DNA from: a bacterium
GTDB taxonomy: Bacteria; 4484-113; JAFGCY01
Reading direction: 5' to 3'
DNA: 64,000 nt
Assembly (NCBI GenBank): GCA_020440605.1
Contig: JAGRNT010000011.1
Span: 1-64,000, forward strand
The notes under the pieces are model-generated. The model saw only the letters and a list, made by a program, of their open reading frames with translations, had not been told where the DNA came from and searched no databases. A program made the position numbers and the translations under genes. Positions 34,347 to 42,714 of the stretch are shown here, piece after piece; the first letter of the stretch is position 1, and each line of letters starts with the position of its first letter.

Positions 34347-35003
34347 ATGCACAGCCAGTCCGCAAGCCACCTGCTGCTCGTCGCGATGCGCGAGGAAGCC
34401 CAGCCGCTGATCAGCGGGATGGGACTCGTGGAGATCGCACGGCCCGATCCCCTGCGCAGCCTGTACCGGCGCGGTCCGCTGCTGCTGGCAATCAGTGGGA
34501 TTGGATCCCACAACATGGCGGCAATGGCCGGCCTGGCCCTGCGAGAGCATCCCGCCATCGAGTCCGTTGCCAACTTCGGGTCCGCCGGAGCCTATGCCGC
34601 GGCACGCCTGCCCGCGGGCCGGCTGCGCTGCGTGGAGCAGGTTGCCAAATGGGACCTGAACCTTCCACTTGCCGGAATGGAGGGACACTATCCGCCGCTC
34701 AGGCTCTCCGGTGGCCTGCCGGCGGAGCAGGGCATCCCGGCCTGCCGCTGCAATTCCGGCTGCAGCTTCAGCACGCGCGAGGCCCGTGAACGCCCTGGCT
34801 TCCCGGCGGCTGAGCTGGAGGACATGGAACTCTACGGTCTCGCGAGCTTCTGCAGCCTGCTGGGCCTGCCGCTCTGGTCGCTGAAGTTCGTCAGTAACCA
34901 GGTGGGGGATACGGCGCTGGAGGAATTCTCTCGGGAGTTCCGCACGCATCTGCATGCCGCAGCGGATGTCTGCTGCGGGATCGCCCAGCGCTGGATCAGC
35001 TGA
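34347..35003 (+). CDS. Nucleoside phosphorylase-superfamily nucleosidase
   Basis: The 218-residue protein opens LLLVAMREEAQPL (~9-21), has AISGIGSHNMAAM (~48-60), NFGSAGAY (~76-83), ELEDMELYGLASFC (~158-171) with the Glu-Met-Glu substrate clamp, and KFVSNQVGD (~182-190) with the catalytic Asp. This is the MTA/SAH nucleosidase or futalosine hydrolase fold; which nucleoside is cleaved is undecided. TATACT (34327-34332) and GGAGG precede the ATG in a 46-bp divergent gap with comEC. Confidence 0.75.
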   Translation: MHSQSASHLLLVAMREEAQPLISGMGLVEIARPDPLRSLYRRGPLLLAISGIGSHNMAAMAGLALREHPAIESVANFGSAGAYAAARLPAGRLRCVEQVAKWDLNLPLAGMEGHYPPLRLSGGLPAEQGIPACRCNSGCSFSTREARERPGFPAAELEDMELYGLASFCSLLGLPLWSLKFVSNQVGDTALEEFSREFRTHLHAAADVCCGIAQRWIS

Positions 35004-35229
35004 TCTCCGGACAGTGCGCGGGTAATGTTTCACACGAACCAACAGATTCACGCACTTCCGGGGAAAAGTGCTGATTACTGCTTGTGAAATGGCATATCAA
35101 ACAATACGCATGTATAGTGCGTTTCATACATATCCACAGATTTAATGACCCTGTAACCCCCCGCAATCTGAGCCCCGGTACAATCCAGCAGCTTCCGGTT
35201 ACGGAAGAATTCTTCAGGGTGATTAGTGG
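35004..35229. other. AT-rich intergenic region before the 69-residue gene
   Basis: It contains an inverted pair TTTCAC (near 35027) and GTGAAA (near 35083), TACAAT (about 35180) and a perfect 12-bp palindrome GAAGAATTCTTC (near 35204) 17 bp upstream of the ATG. The palindrome may be an operator. No other gene seen. Confidence 0.4.
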
Positions 35230-35439
35230 ATGTTTGATGATCTTGTGAATTGCGACGGAGAGGTGCGGATCCGCACCAGCTTCGGCAGTGATGTCTGCGG
35301 ACGGCTGCTGGAAGTCAACAATGGACAGCGGATGTTCATCATCAAGGCCGGGGACTGCGAAGGCAGCTACCACGTGCCCTTTGAAGCGGTGGTCTGCATC
35401 CGCGTTGACCACGTGCTTCAGGCCGTACTCGCCGTCTGA
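35230..35439 (+). CDS. Small protein of unknown function (69 residues)
   Basis: A compact beta-rich sequence with RIRTSFGSDVCGRLLEV (~13-29) and SYHVPFEAVVCIRVDHV, like an SH3 or Sm-type barrel. It has two isolated cysteines and no signal peptide. No clear Shine-Dalgarno precedes the ATG. The frame has normal GC3 and starts after an AT-rich regulatory gap, so I believe it is real but cannot name it; a small RNA- or protein-binding barrel is only a guess. Confidence 0.5.
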   Translation: MFDDLVNCDGEVRIRTSFGSDVCGRLLEVNNGQRMFIIKAGDCEGSYHVPFEAVVCIRVDHVLQAVLAV

Positions 35440-35494
35440 TTGACTGACCGGCGGCCAGGTCAGAATGGCCGCAGTGCAGGGAGTGGGGACAGCT

Positions 35495-36259
35495 TCAGCG
35501 CTTGGGTGGCAGGTAATTCAGCAGCCAGCCGGAGACGATCGTGTCATCCAGGCCTGCATGTTCATCCAGCAGCTTCGTGCCGTGTGCCTTGCCTTCGAAC
35601 ACCCGCAGGCTGACGGGATCCGCCGCCCTGGCCAGCTTCTCCAGTGCCACGCTGCTCTGCCAGCTGTAATCGTCGCCCTTCGCGCAGATCAGGTACAGCG
35701 GCCGCCGCCCGAAGCGCTCGAGGAATGAAGCAGGGCGCAGGCCCTTGTAGTCATCGCCCGCCGACAGTGCCACTGCCGTGCGCACGCGCAGGTCGGAGGA
35801 CGCGTAGATGATCGCCAGGTTGGCACCGATGCTGGCCCCGATCACCCCGACACGCTCTGCGTCGACATCCTGCTGCGTTGCCAGGAACTCATGCGCGGCC
35901 TTCACGTCGTTCAGCATCCCGCTGAAGTCCGATTCCGTTAGGGCCCTGTAGCCGGGGTTCCCGCCATCCGGGAACAGCGAGTCGCCATGCCCGCGCAGGT
36001 CGATAGCGATCGCTGCATAGCCCTCGGCCACGAGCTTCGCCGCCATCCCGCTGTAGGCGGACTTGTCGCTGCCCAGCATGTGCAGCAGGATCAGCGCCGG
36101 TGCGCCGCTCTTCTGCGGCTTCCAGTACCAGGCGGCGATGCTGTGGCCGTCCGTGGTCGTCAGTGTGAGCTCCCGTGCACCCTTGGGGGCCGCCGCCATG
36201 GCGTTGCCTGCCAGGGCCAGCAGCAGGCCCAGCACCGTGATTGTCAGTTTCAGCAGCAT
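35495..36259 (-). CDS. Secreted alpha/beta hydrolase
   Basis: The 254-residue protein has a signal peptide (cleavage near AMAA, ~23). It shows the oxyanion-hole region LLHMLGSDKSAY (~58-69), DLRGHGDS (~87-94), the nucleophile elbow GVIGASIGANLA (Ser ~141), the acid in CAKGDDYSW and the His in FEGKAHGTKLLD, a full Ser-Asp-His triad as in dienelactone-hydrolase/BAAT-like exported hydrolases. Substrate unknown. It starts 5 bp after the alaS stop, so it is probably cotranscribed with alaS. Confidence 0.8.
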   Translation of the reverse strand: MLLKLTITVLGLLLALAGNAMAAAPKGARELTLTTTDGHSIAAWYWKPQKSGAPALILLHMLGSDKSAYSGMAAKLVAEGYAAIAIDLRGHGDSLFPDGGNPGYRALTESDFSGMLNDVKAAHEFLATQQDVDAERVGVIGASIGANLAIIYASSDLRVRTAVALSAGDDYKGLRPASFLERFGRRPLYLICAKGDDYSWQSSVALEKLARAADPVSLRVFEGKAHGTKLLDEHAGLDDTIVSGWLLNYLPPKR

Positions 36260-36264
36260 CGGCT

Positions 36265-39036
36265 TCAGCTCCCGAGGACGGCGTTGACGAGCTCCATGAC
36301 CTTCTCGGCGGCTGCACTGTTCATGCTGCCGTCCTTGCCCCCGGCTTCCGCGAAGTCCGGGCGGCCGCCACCACCGCCCTGGCAGATCTTCGCCGCCTCA
36401 CGGATGAGCTCAGACGCCTTCAGTCCGCTGTCCAGCGCTTCCTTCGAAAGCTTGCCGACGAGCACCGCCTTGCCATCCACATTGGCGGCGAGGAACACGA
36501 GGTAGCTGTCCTTCCAGACCTGGCCGCCGAGCTTCTCCACAAGGTACTTCACGTCCTCGCGCTGGCCGAGCTCGACCGCGCGGACGAGCACTCGCAGGCC
36601 CTTCAGCTCCTGGGCCTGGGCCGCCAGACCCTCCACCATGCCGCCCACTTCCAGCTCACGCCGCGCTTCAACAGCCTGCTGGCGGGCCTCCCGTGCGGAC
36701 TGTTCGGTCTCGCTGATCCGCCCCAGCAGATCATTGCGCCATTCCCCGGTCCTAACGGCATAGTCATCCAGATCACTCGTGCCGGTCGGGATCGGCAGTG
36801 GCACCTTGTAATGCAGCGCCAGGCCGTCCGCTGCTTCTCGCGCGGCGTTGGCAAAGGCCAGGGCCTTGAAGCCGGTCAGTGCGTAGATCCGCCGGATGCC
36901 GGACTGCACGCTCTCCTCCTTGACGATCACGAAGCGGCAGGCCTGTGAGGTGTGGTCCAGATGGGTGCCGCCGCACAGTTCGCGGCTGACCCAGCCCTCC
37001 ACGCTGTCTTCATCGCCCTCGCCGATGCTGATCACCCGCACCTCGTTGCCATACTTCTCATCGAACACCGCCGTCACGCCCATTTCCTTGGCCCGCGTCA
37101 GCGGCATGCTGTCCTGCACCACCGGATGGTCCTCGATGATCCAGCGGTTGACGAGCTCCTCGATCTGCTGCAGCTCCTCACGGCCGGCGGCCTGGAAGTG
37201 GCTGAAGTCGAAGCGGATCTCATCCTCGCTGAGCTGTGATCCCGCCTGGGTCACATGCCCGCCGAGCACCTGCTTGAGCGCTTCCAGCATCAGGTGGTTC
37301 GTGGTATGCGGGCGGCGCAGGGCTTCACGCCGCATCTGGTTCACGGCGATGATCACGCGGCTGCCTTCCTCGATCCCCGGCTCACCGCGCACGATGTGTA
37401 CGCCGCGCGTGTTGCCGGACTGCATAGCATAGTTCTGCCCGTCCAGCGGAAGCCAGCCGCTGTCGTCAGGCTGGCCGCCAGAGTTGCTGTAGAAGGGCGT
37501 GGAGTCCGTCACCATGCGGATCCCCGGCACCGCCGGTCCACTCTTCGGGTCCTCCGGGGCGATCAGCGGCGCGATCCCGCGGATGTCCGCCAGCGCTTCC
37601 ACGCTGCGCACCGTAACCTCCGCGCTCGTCATCTCGTAGCCGAGGAACTTGACGTCGAGCGCCGTTTCCTCCTGGCGGCCCATGTCGCCCTCGAACTTGC
37701 CGGCGCTGCGGGCGCGTTCGCGCTGGGCCTCCATCTCCTCATTGAAGCTGGCCTCATCCAGGGCCACGCCCTCCAGTTCGCAGAGGTCACGCGTGACCTC
37801 GAAGGGGAAGCCGTAGGTGTCATACATCTCAAACGCAAAGCTGCCACTCAGGCTGCCGCCGCTCTCCCTGGCACTGCGGACCTGCTCCATCACGTCGTCA
37901 AAGCTGCGGTTCATCACCGCGAAGAACTGCTCCTCCTCCTTGGTGATCCAGGGCAGGATCAGGCGCTCGCGGTTGCGCTGCAGGTCGCCGTAATGGCTGC
38001 CCAGCTTGGCAATCACGAGGTCACTGAGACCCATGATGAAGGGTTCGCGCACGCCGAGGATGAAGGCCCGCGAGATGATGCGGCGGATCAGCTTGCGCAG
38101 CACGTAGTTGCGGCCATTGTTGCCGGGGTTGATACCGTCGCCGAGCATCACCGTCGCAGTGCGGATATGGTCCGCGGCCAGCCAGTAGGGGTTGAAGCCG
38201 CGGCTGCCCAGCTCGAACAGTTCGTCATCGCCGGGGCTGTGCTTCGTGGCCCTGTTGACAACCTCGGCGAAGCCCCGGATCAGGTAGTCCATGCAGTCCG
38301 TCTTGTAGACGGTGCGCACGTCCTGCTTGACCATGCTGAAGCGCTCCAGCCCGCCGCCGTAGTCCACGTTCCTGCTCGGCAGTTCACTGTCAGACCCGTC
38401 TTCGGCCCGCTGGAACTGCATGAATACGTCGTTGCCAATTTCAACTATCCGGCCGGAGTTGCTCAGTTCGATGAAGCGCGCGCGATCCACTGGCTGGCCG
38501 TCAGGGGCGAAGTCCCAGAAGTACTCCGTGTCATAGCCCCAGGGCCCGGTGTCCCCGGCCGCCCAGCGGTTGTCAGCATCCCCGAGCCCGAACAGCCGCT
38601 CCTCGGGCCAGCCCAATTCCTTCAGCCAGAGATTGCGGGTCTCCTCATCCTTCTCGTGATGCGTGATGTACAGACGCGAGGTGTCGAGATTCAGCCAGTC
38701 GCGGCTGCTCATCCACTCGATCGTGTAGCGCATCGCCTCCGCCTTGAAGTAGGCCCCGAAGCTGAACTTGCCGAGCATCTCGAAGAAGGTGTTGTGCCGG
38801 TTGGTCTTGCCCACCTGTTCGATGTCAATCGTGCGGATGCATTTCTGGGCATTCGTGGCGGTGGGGGCGGGGGGCTTCTCCTGGCCCATGAAGTAGCGCT
38901 TCAAGGGGGCCATCCCGGCGTTGATCAGCAGCAGGGTGGGGTCCGCCACGGGCACGACGGAGGCACTGGGCAGTTCCGTGTGGCCCTTCTGGCGGTAGAA
39001 CTCAAGGAAGCTTTCGCGGATCTCGTTGGACAGCAT
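36265..39036 (-). CDS. alaS: Alanyl-tRNA synthetase
   Basis: The 923-residue protein has the class II core (motif 2 with HHEKDEETRNLW region, GDNRWAAGDTGPWGYDTE-like zinc-free active site loop), the editing domain with HTTNHLMLEALK (HxxxH, ~590) and CGGTHLDHTSQA (~690), and a C-terminal coiled-coil/DHHA1 domain (~760-923) ending GGGGGRPDFAEAGGKD. It charges tRNA-Ala and clears mischarged Ser/Gly. Start at 39036 is supported by TATAAT (39046-39051), which ends nine bases upstream; the ATG further up is excluded by this promoter. Confidence 0.96.
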   Translation of the reverse strand: MLSNEIRESFLEFYRQKGHTELPSASVVPVADPTLLLINAGMAPLKRYFMGQEKPPAPTATNAQKCIRTIDIEQVGKTNRHNTFFEMLGKFSFGAYFKAEAMRYTIEWMSSRDWLNLDTSRLYITHHEKDEETRNLWLKELGWPEERLFGLGDADNRWAAGDTGPWGYDTEYFWDFAPDGQPVDRARFIELSNSGRIVEIGNDVFMQFQRAEDGSDSELPSRNVDYGGGLERFSMVKQDVRTVYKTDCMDYLIRGFAEVVNRATKHSPGDDELFELGSRGFNPYWLAADHIRTATVMLGDGINPGNNGRNYVLRKLIRRIISRAFILGVREPFIMGLSDLVIAKLGSHYGDLQRNRERLILPWITKEEEQFFAVMNRSFDDVMEQVRSARESGGSLSGSFAFEMYDTYGFPFEVTRDLCELEGVALDEASFNEEMEAQRERARSAGKFEGDMGRQEETALDVKFLGYEMTSAEVTVRSVEALADIRGIAPLIAPEDPKSGPAVPGIRMVTDSTPFYSNSGGQPDDSGWLPLDGQNYAMQSGNTRGVHIVRGEPGIEEGSRVIIAVNQMRREALRRPHTTNHLMLEALKQVLGGHVTQAGSQLSEDEIRFDFSHFQAAGREELQQIEELVNRWIIEDHPVVQDSMPLTRAKEMGVTAVFDEKYGNEVRVISIGEGDEDSVEGWVSRELCGGTHLDHTSQACRFVIVKEESVQSGIRRIYALTGFKALAFANAAREAADGLALHYKVPLPIPTGTSDLDDYAVRTGEWRNDLLGRISETEQSAREARQQAVEARRELEVGGMVEGLAAQAQELKGLRVLVRAVELGQREDVKYLVEKLGGQVWKDSYLVFLAANVDGKAVLVGKLSKEALDSGLKASELIREAAKICQGGGGGRPDFAEAGGKDGSMNSAAAEKVMELVNAVLGS

Positions 39037-39045
39037 AAGGCCGTT

Positions 39046-39051
39046 ATTATA
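39046..39051 (-). promoter_or_regulatory. TATAAT -10 box for alaS
   Basis: Ends nine bases before the ATG at 39036; implies a leader of only two or three bases. Confidence 0.6.
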
Positions 39052-39127
39052 CGGTGCAGGGCAGCCCGCTGCAGAACCGGGGACGGGCCGCAATCACGGC
39101 GGTGGCGAAGTCTCGCGGGCTCTGCCA

Positions 39128-39133
39128 TATAAT
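39128..39133 (+). promoter_or_regulatory. TATAAT -10 box for the lpxB-like gene
   Basis: Ends six bases before GTG 39140, giving a leaderless GTG start and excluding the in-frame ATG at 39026. Confidence 0.65.
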
Positions 39134-39139
39134 CCCTGC

Positions 39140-40387
39140 GTGCCGGATCCCAGTTCCAGCAAAGCGCCGCGCATCTTCTTCTCCACCGGGGAACTCTCGG
39201 GGGAGATGCATGCCGCGCACCTGCTCACCCGCCTGCAGGAACTGCGTCGCGAGGCGGGCCTGGCTCCCGTGCAGGCCGAGGCCAACGGCTCAGCGAAGCT
39301 AGCGGCAGCCGGCGCGACGATCATCAACGACGTCGCCACCTGGAGTGAGCTCGGGATCATCCGCAATCTCTTCAAGGCCAGCTTCTTCTCGCGCATCGTG
39401 CAGCAGACCCTGCGCCACATCCTCGCCGGTGGGTTCGAGATGGTGGTGCTGGTTGACAACCGCTTCCTGAACCTCAACCTCGCGAAGCTGCTGCGCCAGC
39501 GCGGCTACCAGGGACGCATCGTCTACTACGTCTCACCTGTGCGCTGGGAGAGCTGCTACGATCCGGCGGAGCTGCAGCGCAGCCTCAGGAACCCGCGCTT
39601 CGCGATGATCCGCCAGTACTGCGATCTGGCAATCCCGATCTACCCTGTCAGCCTCGATGCCTATGAGCAGCTGGAGATTCCGCATGTCTACCCCGGACAT
39701 CCGATCTGCCAGCTGGCCCGGCCTGTGCTTGATGACGCGGAATTCCAGCGTCTGATCGGTGAGGACGCCGCGAGCCTCTCCGATGCATTGATCGTCGGCG
39801 TGATGCCCGGCAGCCGCCGTGGTGAGATCGCCGACATCGCTCCGGAGATCTTCCGCGCGGTGCGTCTTCTGCAGGAGGCCTGCCGCGAAGCCCCGGACCT
39901 GCCGCGGATCATCGCAGTGGCTCCCGTGGCCCATGAGGAACTGCGTGAGGCCATGCTCAGTGCCGCCCGCGTCGCCGGCCTGACCGAACTGCTGCTGATT
40001 GACAGCGCGTACCGCTATGACATGATGGCCCGCAGCGCGCTGATGATCGTCAAGAGCGGCACGGGCCTGCACGAATGCATGATCCTCGGGATCCCCGCCG
40101 TGATGTGCTACCGCGTGCATCCAGCACTGGCCTGGGTCGGGCGGAGGCTGATGCGCTTTTCAATGCCCTTCTACGGATTCCCCAACCTGCTCGCCAACCG
40201 CGCCGTGGTCCCGGAACTGATCCAGGAGGACTGTGAGCACAGAAAGATCGTGGATGTTGCCAGCAGCCTGCTGTTTGAGCCGGGCGAGCGCGAGTCGATG
40301 CTGGCTGAATTCGACACGCTGCGCGAGCTGGTCTGCAAGCCGGATCCGCTGGGCACGGCGGCGCGCGCCATCGGCGAACTGCTGTAG
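39140..40387 (+). CDS. lpxB: Lipid A disaccharide synthase (LpxB) family protein
   Basis: The 415-residue protein opens IFFSTGELSGEMHAAHLL (LpxB GExSGD-like), then YVSPVRWES where LpxB has SPQVWAW, GHPICQLA, VMPGSRRGEI (LPGSRxxEI, ~218), KSGTGLHECMILGIP (donor-binding, ~313-327) and PNLLANRAVVPELIQED (~352-368). LpxB joins UDP-diacylglucosamine to lipid X to build lipid A at the inner membrane. Substitutions at SxxxW and the first motif leave room for a diverged acceptor. Other lpx genes are not in the window. Strong support for a diderm envelope, together with the LptC-like gene at 45541. Confidence 0.82.
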   Translation: MPDPSSSKAPRIFFSTGELSGEMHAAHLLTRLQELRREAGLAPVQAEANGSAKLAAAGATIINDVATWSELGIIRNLFKASFFSRIVQQTLRHILAGGFEMVVLVDNRFLNLNLAKLLRQRGYQGRIVYYVSPVRWESCYDPAELQRSLRNPRFAMIRQYCDLAIPIYPVSLDAYEQLEIPHVYPGHPICQLARPVLDDAEFQRLIGEDAASLSDALIVGVMPGSRRGEIADIAPEIFRAVRLLQEACREAPDLPRIIAVAPVAHEELREAMLSAARVAGLTELLLIDSAYRYDMMARSALMIVKSGTGLHECMILGIPAVMCYRVHPALAWVGRRLMRFSMPFYGFPNLLANRAVVPELIQEDCEHRKIVDVASSLLFEPGERESMLAEFDTLRELVCKPDPLGTAARAIGELL

Positions 40388-40401
40388 AGCAGGGGCCGCT
40401 C

Positions 40402-41025
40402 CTAGATCACCGGGGCCTTCTTCTTTTCCTCAGCCAGAGAGTCACCCTGGGACTTGCCGGTCTGGACCGTCAGCGAATTGCAGACGGCCGTTCCCTTTTC
40501 GTCGTCCAGATTGAACACCGCCGTGATGCGCAGGCGGTTGCCGTCCAGCGCGTTGTAGTCCCAGGTCAGGCTGTCCGTGCGTTCGGAGCTGGCTGGACCG
40601 AGATGGTTGATGAAGTCGGACTTCAGGGAACCGAGTGTGCAGCCCGGCGCGGCCTTCATCATGAAGGGGGGCTCGAAGACCTGGTCATCCTTGCCCTCGG
40701 AAACATGCCGGATGCACATCAGCCGAGTCAGTTCCCCTTCAGTGAATGTCAGACGCAGCTGGCTGTCATCCAGCTCGTGGGCGGTGGTCTCCACAGGGGT
40801 CCAGATAAGGTCGGTGTTGAGCTTGTTGCGCGCCGCGATCTCGAAGTTGGCTTCGCCGAGCGTGGCCTCGACGGTCTCGGGGCTGGAGCCCAGCACCACG
40901 CCGATGCCCCAGTTGCTGCCGAGGAATTCCAGATATTCACTGGATTCCACCTCTTCCTTGCTGCAGGCGCTGCAACAGAACAGCAGGGCTGCGGCAATCA
41001 GGCTTACTAGCTGTGATCTGCTCAT
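40402..41025 (-). CDS. Lipoprotein of unknown function
   Basis: The 207-residue protein has a lipobox (FCCSAC, Cys21). Residues ~40-90 read GVVLGSSPETVEATLGEAN followed by LRLTFTEGELTRLMCI, and ~125-160 read GCTLGSLKSDFINHLGPAS followed by LTWDYNALDG. Both look like BamE/SmpA-type units (helix pair then beta strands), so it may hold two such domains. The resemblance is by eye only. TATACT lies near 41063, giving a short leader with GGAG next to the ATG. Confidence 0.6.
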   Translation of the reverse strand: MSRSQLVSLIAAALLFCCSACSKEEVESSEYLEFLGSNWGIGVVLGSSPETVEATLGEANFEIAARNKLNTDLIWTPVETTAHELDDSQLRLTFTEGELTRLMCIRHVSEGKDDQVFEPPFMMKAAPGCTLGSLKSDFINHLGPASSERTDSLTWDYNALDGNRLRITAVFNLDDEKGTAVCNSLTVQTGKSQGDSLAEEKKKAPVI

Positions 41026-41149
41026 CTCCGGGCGGCCCGGCGGGCCCTCCTCCTTGGCAAAAGTATAGCCGAGAGGGCCTCAGACACAGAAGCCAGCTCT
41101 GGACGGTGCTAAGATTTAGTCCCTTCAAACATGTGTTAGAGGTGATTTC

Positions 41150-42076
41150 ATGAGTCGTGTAGCAATCGTGGGTGGAGCCGGACGCGTGGGCGTGAGCTTT
41201 GCCTTTGACCTGCTCAAGGAAGGCATCTGCCACGAACTGGTCCTGATCGACATTCTCGAGGATCCGGTCCAGGGTGAACGGCTTGACCTGATGCATTCCA
41301 CATCCTGCCTGAGCAACACCCGCATCATCGCGGGCACCGATCCCAAGCTGCTGGCCGGCGCCGACATCGTCGTGATTCCGGCCGGAGCACGCCGCAAGGC
41401 CGACCAGTCCCGCCTGGACCTTGTGCGCACCAACTTCAGCATCGTTGACAAATGGATGCAGACCCTCAACGAGGTCAATCCGGACGCGATCGTGCTGGTC
41501 GTCGTCAACCCCGTCGACGTGCTGACCTACCGGGCCTTCCTGATGGGTTCAAAGAACCGCCAGAAGGTCTTCGGACTTGGCAACGTGATGGATACAGTGC
41601 GCTTCCGCAGCATCATCGCGGAGCAGTACGGCTGGGACCCGCGCCAGGTGAACGCCTACCTGCTGGGCGAGCACGGCGACAGCATGGTTCCCGTCTGGAG
41701 CCAGGCCAACTATGCCGGCATGCTGCTTGACGACATCAACTGCACCGACCGCGAGACCCTCGAGACCTGCTATGCGGAGACCCGCAAGGCCGGTGCCGAG
41801 GTGATCCGTCTCAAGGGCGGCGCGGGCTGGGCCGTGGGTGTGAGCTGCACGGAGGTCGTGCGCAGCATCCTGCTGGACGAGAAGCGCGTGCTCTGCGTGA
41901 GCAGCGTGCCCGACGGCTCCTATGGTATCGAGGGCAACGTGGCCCTCTCCCTGCCGACGATCATCGGCCGCAACGGCATCGAGGGCTACCTCGATGTGAA
42001 GCTGTCGGATGAAGAGCTCGAGGGTGTGAAGAAGAGCGCGGACGTGCTCCGTGCCACCTACGCTGAGATTGGCTAG
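41150..42076 (+). CDS. mdh: Malate/lactate dehydrogenase family enzyme, probably malate dehydrogenase
   Basis: The 308-residue protein has the NAD motif VAIVGGAGRVGVSFA (~4-18), Asp at VLIDI, the substrate loop AGARRKADQSRLDLVRTN (~77-94), VVVNPVDVLTY, GLGNVMDTVRFR (~141-152) and the active-site GEHGDSMVP (~172-180). The Arg after AGAR corresponds to the oxaloacetate-selecting residue of malate dehydrogenases, where lactate enzymes have Gln. It interconverts malate and oxaloacetate. A GAGGTG Shine-Dalgarno precedes the ATG and a strong terminator follows. Confidence 0.88.
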   Translation: MSRVAIVGGAGRVGVSFAFDLLKEGICHELVLIDILEDPVQGERLDLMHSTSCLSNTRIIAGTDPKLLAGADIVVIPAGARRKADQSRLDLVRTNFSIVDKWMQTLNEVNPDAIVLVVVNPVDVLTYRAFLMGSKNRQKVFGLGNVMDTVRFRSIIAEQYGWDPRQVNAYLLGEHGDSMVPVWSQANYAGMLLDDINCTDRETLETCYAETRKAGAEVIRLKGGAGWAVGVSCTEVVRSILLDEKRVLCVSSVPDGSYGIEGNVALSLPTIIGRNGIEGYLDVKLSDEELEGVKKSADVLRATYAEIG

Positions 42077-42120
42077 GCGAATCGCCTGTCCCAACTGAGG
42101 ACACGACTGCAGATTGCAGG

Positions 42121-42152
42121 ACCGGGCTGCCTTCGGGTGGCCCGGTTTTTTT
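42121..42152 (+). terminator. Rho-independent terminator after mdh
   Basis: Stem ACCGGGCTGCC/GGTGGCCCGGT (one wobble pair region) around TTCG, followed by TTTTTTTCT. Confidence 0.92.
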
Positions 42153-42335
42153 CTGAGCAATGAGCGATGAGGGGAGCTGCGTCATCAGGTGATTCCGCCA
42201 CGCAGCTCCTGTTCTCCAACTCCCCGCACTAATTCGCACCGCCTGTTTAAACCCCCGATATCGTTTGACCGATGCTTGACGCCTGCTTGATGCCGATGCG
42301 AGTTTTGACCACGCCGGCAGGGGTATCCTCAGATT

Positions 42336-42535
42336 GTCAGCGCAGCGGGTCCTGGCAACGGGATCCGCGCCCTGACCGGAACACATGGCGCTGCCGCGAT
42401 TAGTGGTGGCAAGCAGCTCCCGCAATGGGGGGAGCCCCGACGCTGTCTGTGACACTGCGTTGTATCGGTGCGTATCTTGTCTGGGTACGTTCCAGGAATG
42501 GATGGATGGCCCCGGCTCAAACCCGGGGCCGTCTG
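42336..42535 (+). ncRNA. Candidate structured small RNA
   Basis: The segment begins with a 41-nt hairpin: GTCAG, GC and GCGGGTCC pair with GGATCCGC, GC and CTGAC around TGGCAACG (42336-42376). GGAAC (about 42379) can pair with GTTCC (about 42490), enclosing GCTCCC/GGGAGC and other stems. It ends with an 8-bp GGCCCCGG/CCGGGGCC hairpin (42508-42530) like a terminator, though the T-tract is weak (GTCTGCTTTCT). TTGACC (42305-42310) and TCAGAT (42329-42334), 18 bp apart, could be a promoter. It matches no RNA family I can recognise (not SRP, tmRNA or RNase P). Orientation and transcription are inferred. Confidence 0.35.
42508..42535 (+). terminator. Possible terminator hairpin
   Basis: GGCCCCGG/CCGGGGCC with a seven-base loop followed by a T-poor tract; weaker than the other terminators listed. 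Confidence 0.4.
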
Positions 42536-42548
42536 CTTTCTGTGGGGA

Positions 42549-42712
42549 GGTGCTGCGCAGCTGCACCATTGGTTGTGCAGCGTAGCTGCACTAATGCGTG
42601 TGCTGCTCAGCTGTGTTCTTGTTGCTGTGGCAACGCTGGCTGGGACATAGCATGGTAGCGCTTCAATTGGCACAGCTTCACTGTGCCTCCGATGGCACAG
42701 CTACGCAGTGCC
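42549..42712. repeat. Cluster of short palindromic hairpin units
   Basis: Units seen: GGTGCTGC/GCTGCACC (42549-42567), GTGCAGC-GTA-GCTGCAC (42575-42591), an imperfect GTGCTGCTCAGCTGTGT (from about 42599), GTTGC-TGTG-GCAAC (about 42621), GGCACAG-CTTCA-CTGTGCC (42669-42687) and GGCAC...GTGCC (42694-42712). They share CAGC/GCTG stems and C/TTCA or GNA loops, like a degenerate REP-type family. Confidence 0.6.
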
Positions 42713-42714
42713 TC

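Larger units (their letters stand above)
42077..42714. other. 638-bp non-coding block: terminator, TTGA-rich stretch, candidate RNA, hairpin cluster
   Basis: I see no credible protein here. In order it holds the mdh terminator, a GAGCTGCGT...ACGCAGCTC inverted repeat (42174-42208), a stretch with four TTGAN motifs (42265-42310), a densely paired segment ending in a GC hairpin (42336-42530) and several short palindromes (42549-42712). Confidence 0.6.

Noticed and set aside
37255..39132. A 625-codon plus-strand open frame opposite alaS
   Set aside because: Antisense shadow of alanyl-tRNA synthetase; no independent start signal or motif.
42329..42673. Several short open frames on both strands in the mdh-cofE gap
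   Set aside because: They run through the hairpin cluster, have repetitive or terminator-derived peptides and no ribosome binding site.
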